64,000 nucleotides of DNA from the NCBI RefSeq assembly GCF_004114935.1, contig NZ_CP022221.1:1509001-1573000 (forward strand). The letters are read 5' to 3'. The translations under genes and the position numbers were made by a program. Origin of the DNA: Bradyrhizobium zhanjiangense (lineage in GTDB: Bacteria; Pseudomonadota; Alphaproteobacteria; Rhizobiales; Xanthobacteraceae). Within the stretch, counting starts at the first letter, position 1, and every line of letters starts with the position of its first letter. The notes beneath the pieces were generated by a model. It searched no databases. It was given only the letters and a program-made list of their open reading frames with translations, and had not been told where the DNA came from. Below are positions 63,697 through 64,000 of this stretch, piece after piece.

Positions 63697-64000
63697 CAGG
63701 ATACTCCCCCCACCTCATTCACGCGTCTTTGTAGGCAGAAGCGATTTAACACGAAGTTCACAGCCGGAACTGTCGTGCGGCGTCGCGCGACGGCGCGCAA
63801 AGAAGCGATTAACCATGGCCGCGCTGCGTTCATCGAAAATAAACGCTGATCGCCAAATTGGCCCGCGCTTGACGACGTGGTGAATCCAAACGCCTGATAC
63901 GTTTACCAAACAAAACGGCTTTTGCTTTTTATTGACCACGTCGCGGCGGTCGATCAGCCAGGCGCCTTCCCCGACGCATGTGATCTAGACGAAACAGTAC
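63697..64000. other. Upstream region of cheZ to window end
   Basis: 304 bases without a supported gene; small frames here have no ribosome site. The cheZ promoter should lie here. A TTTTTATTGACC word near 63925-63937 could be a -35-type element for the plus strand. The next gene lies outside the window. Confidence 0.3.

Noticed and set aside
63715..63939. 74-codon minus-strand frame upstream of cheZ
   Set aside because: No ribosome site and no protein-like pattern; it lies where the cheZ promoter is expected.

Overview
The window looks like a chromosomal segment of an alphaproteobacterium of the Bradyrhizobium type. The basis is the high G+C content, strong G/C bias at third codon positions, a cysteine-less ribosomal protein L36, a CIRCE-controlled groESL operon, many LysR regulators and ABC/TTT uptake systems, and short palindromic repeats of a kind common between genes in this genus. 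This placement is inference from gene content; no rRNA or tRNA gene was found.

Layout. Positions 1-5200 hold the end of an M20 peptidase gene, a complete glutamate/aspartate-type ABC importer (gltIJKL-like, with a hairpin after the binding-protein gene) and a class IV, probably D-amino-acid, aminotransferase. Positions 5200-9750 hold an EmrAB-type efflux operon with an AhpD-like gene and a divergent LysR gene, separated by an unusual cluster of GAT(A/T)ATC half-sites. Positions 9700-13800 hold a fused indolepyruvate ferredoxin oxidoreductase with a divergent Lrp regulator. Positions 13800-16760 hold two overlapping membrane-protein genes, a small secreted protein and a LysR regulator, all of unknown role. 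Positions 16759-20001 form a three-gene operon (Ldh-type dehydrogenase, NtaA-type flavin monooxygenase, FAH-family hydrolase) that looks like an undescribed catabolic module.

Positions 20298-35600 form a surface-polysaccharide region. It opens with a very large c-di-GMP enzyme carrying five tandem GAF domains at an almost exact 182-codon pitch plus intact GGDEF and EAL domains. Then come galE, a WecG/TagA glycosyltransferase, a Wzc/ExoP-like chain-length protein with a degenerate ATPase, a methyltransferase, two family 2 glycosyltransferases, an O-antigen-ligase-type membrane protein and a CelD/BcsL acetyltransferase. Positions 35600-38900 hold a quinone/redox operon (SDR, pirin, WrbA) with a divergent LysR gene and a clear inverted-repeat operator.

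Positions 39000-46700 mix small genes: a TTT binding protein, a Cys-rich-repeat secreted protein, YbaK deacylase, a haloacid dehalogenase, an amidohydrolase with a palindromic operator, rpmJ, a TPR protein, several small secreted or hypothetical proteins, an alpha/beta hydrolase and a cytochrome c. Positions 46989-51808 hold glycolate oxidase genes glcD, glcE and glcF, with a small repeat protein on the opposite strand between glcD and glcE. After these come a histone-H1-like Lys/Ala-rich protein, a TorF-type porin, a YddA/BclA-type ABC exporter, an L-lactate permease, two exported proteins of unknown function, groESL with promoter, CIRCE and an intercistronic palindrome, a lipoprotein and cheZ.

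Themes are amino-acid and hydroxyacid uptake and oxidation (glt, ior, glc, lldP), envelope and exopolysaccharide building under probable c-di-GMP control, and redox/xenobiotic response. No mobile element, phage, CRISPR array or defence island was found. The least explained items are the five-GAF protein beside the polysaccharide genes, the degenerate tyrosine-kinase-like protein, the Ldh/NtaA/FAH operon and the GAT(A/T)ATC operator cluster.
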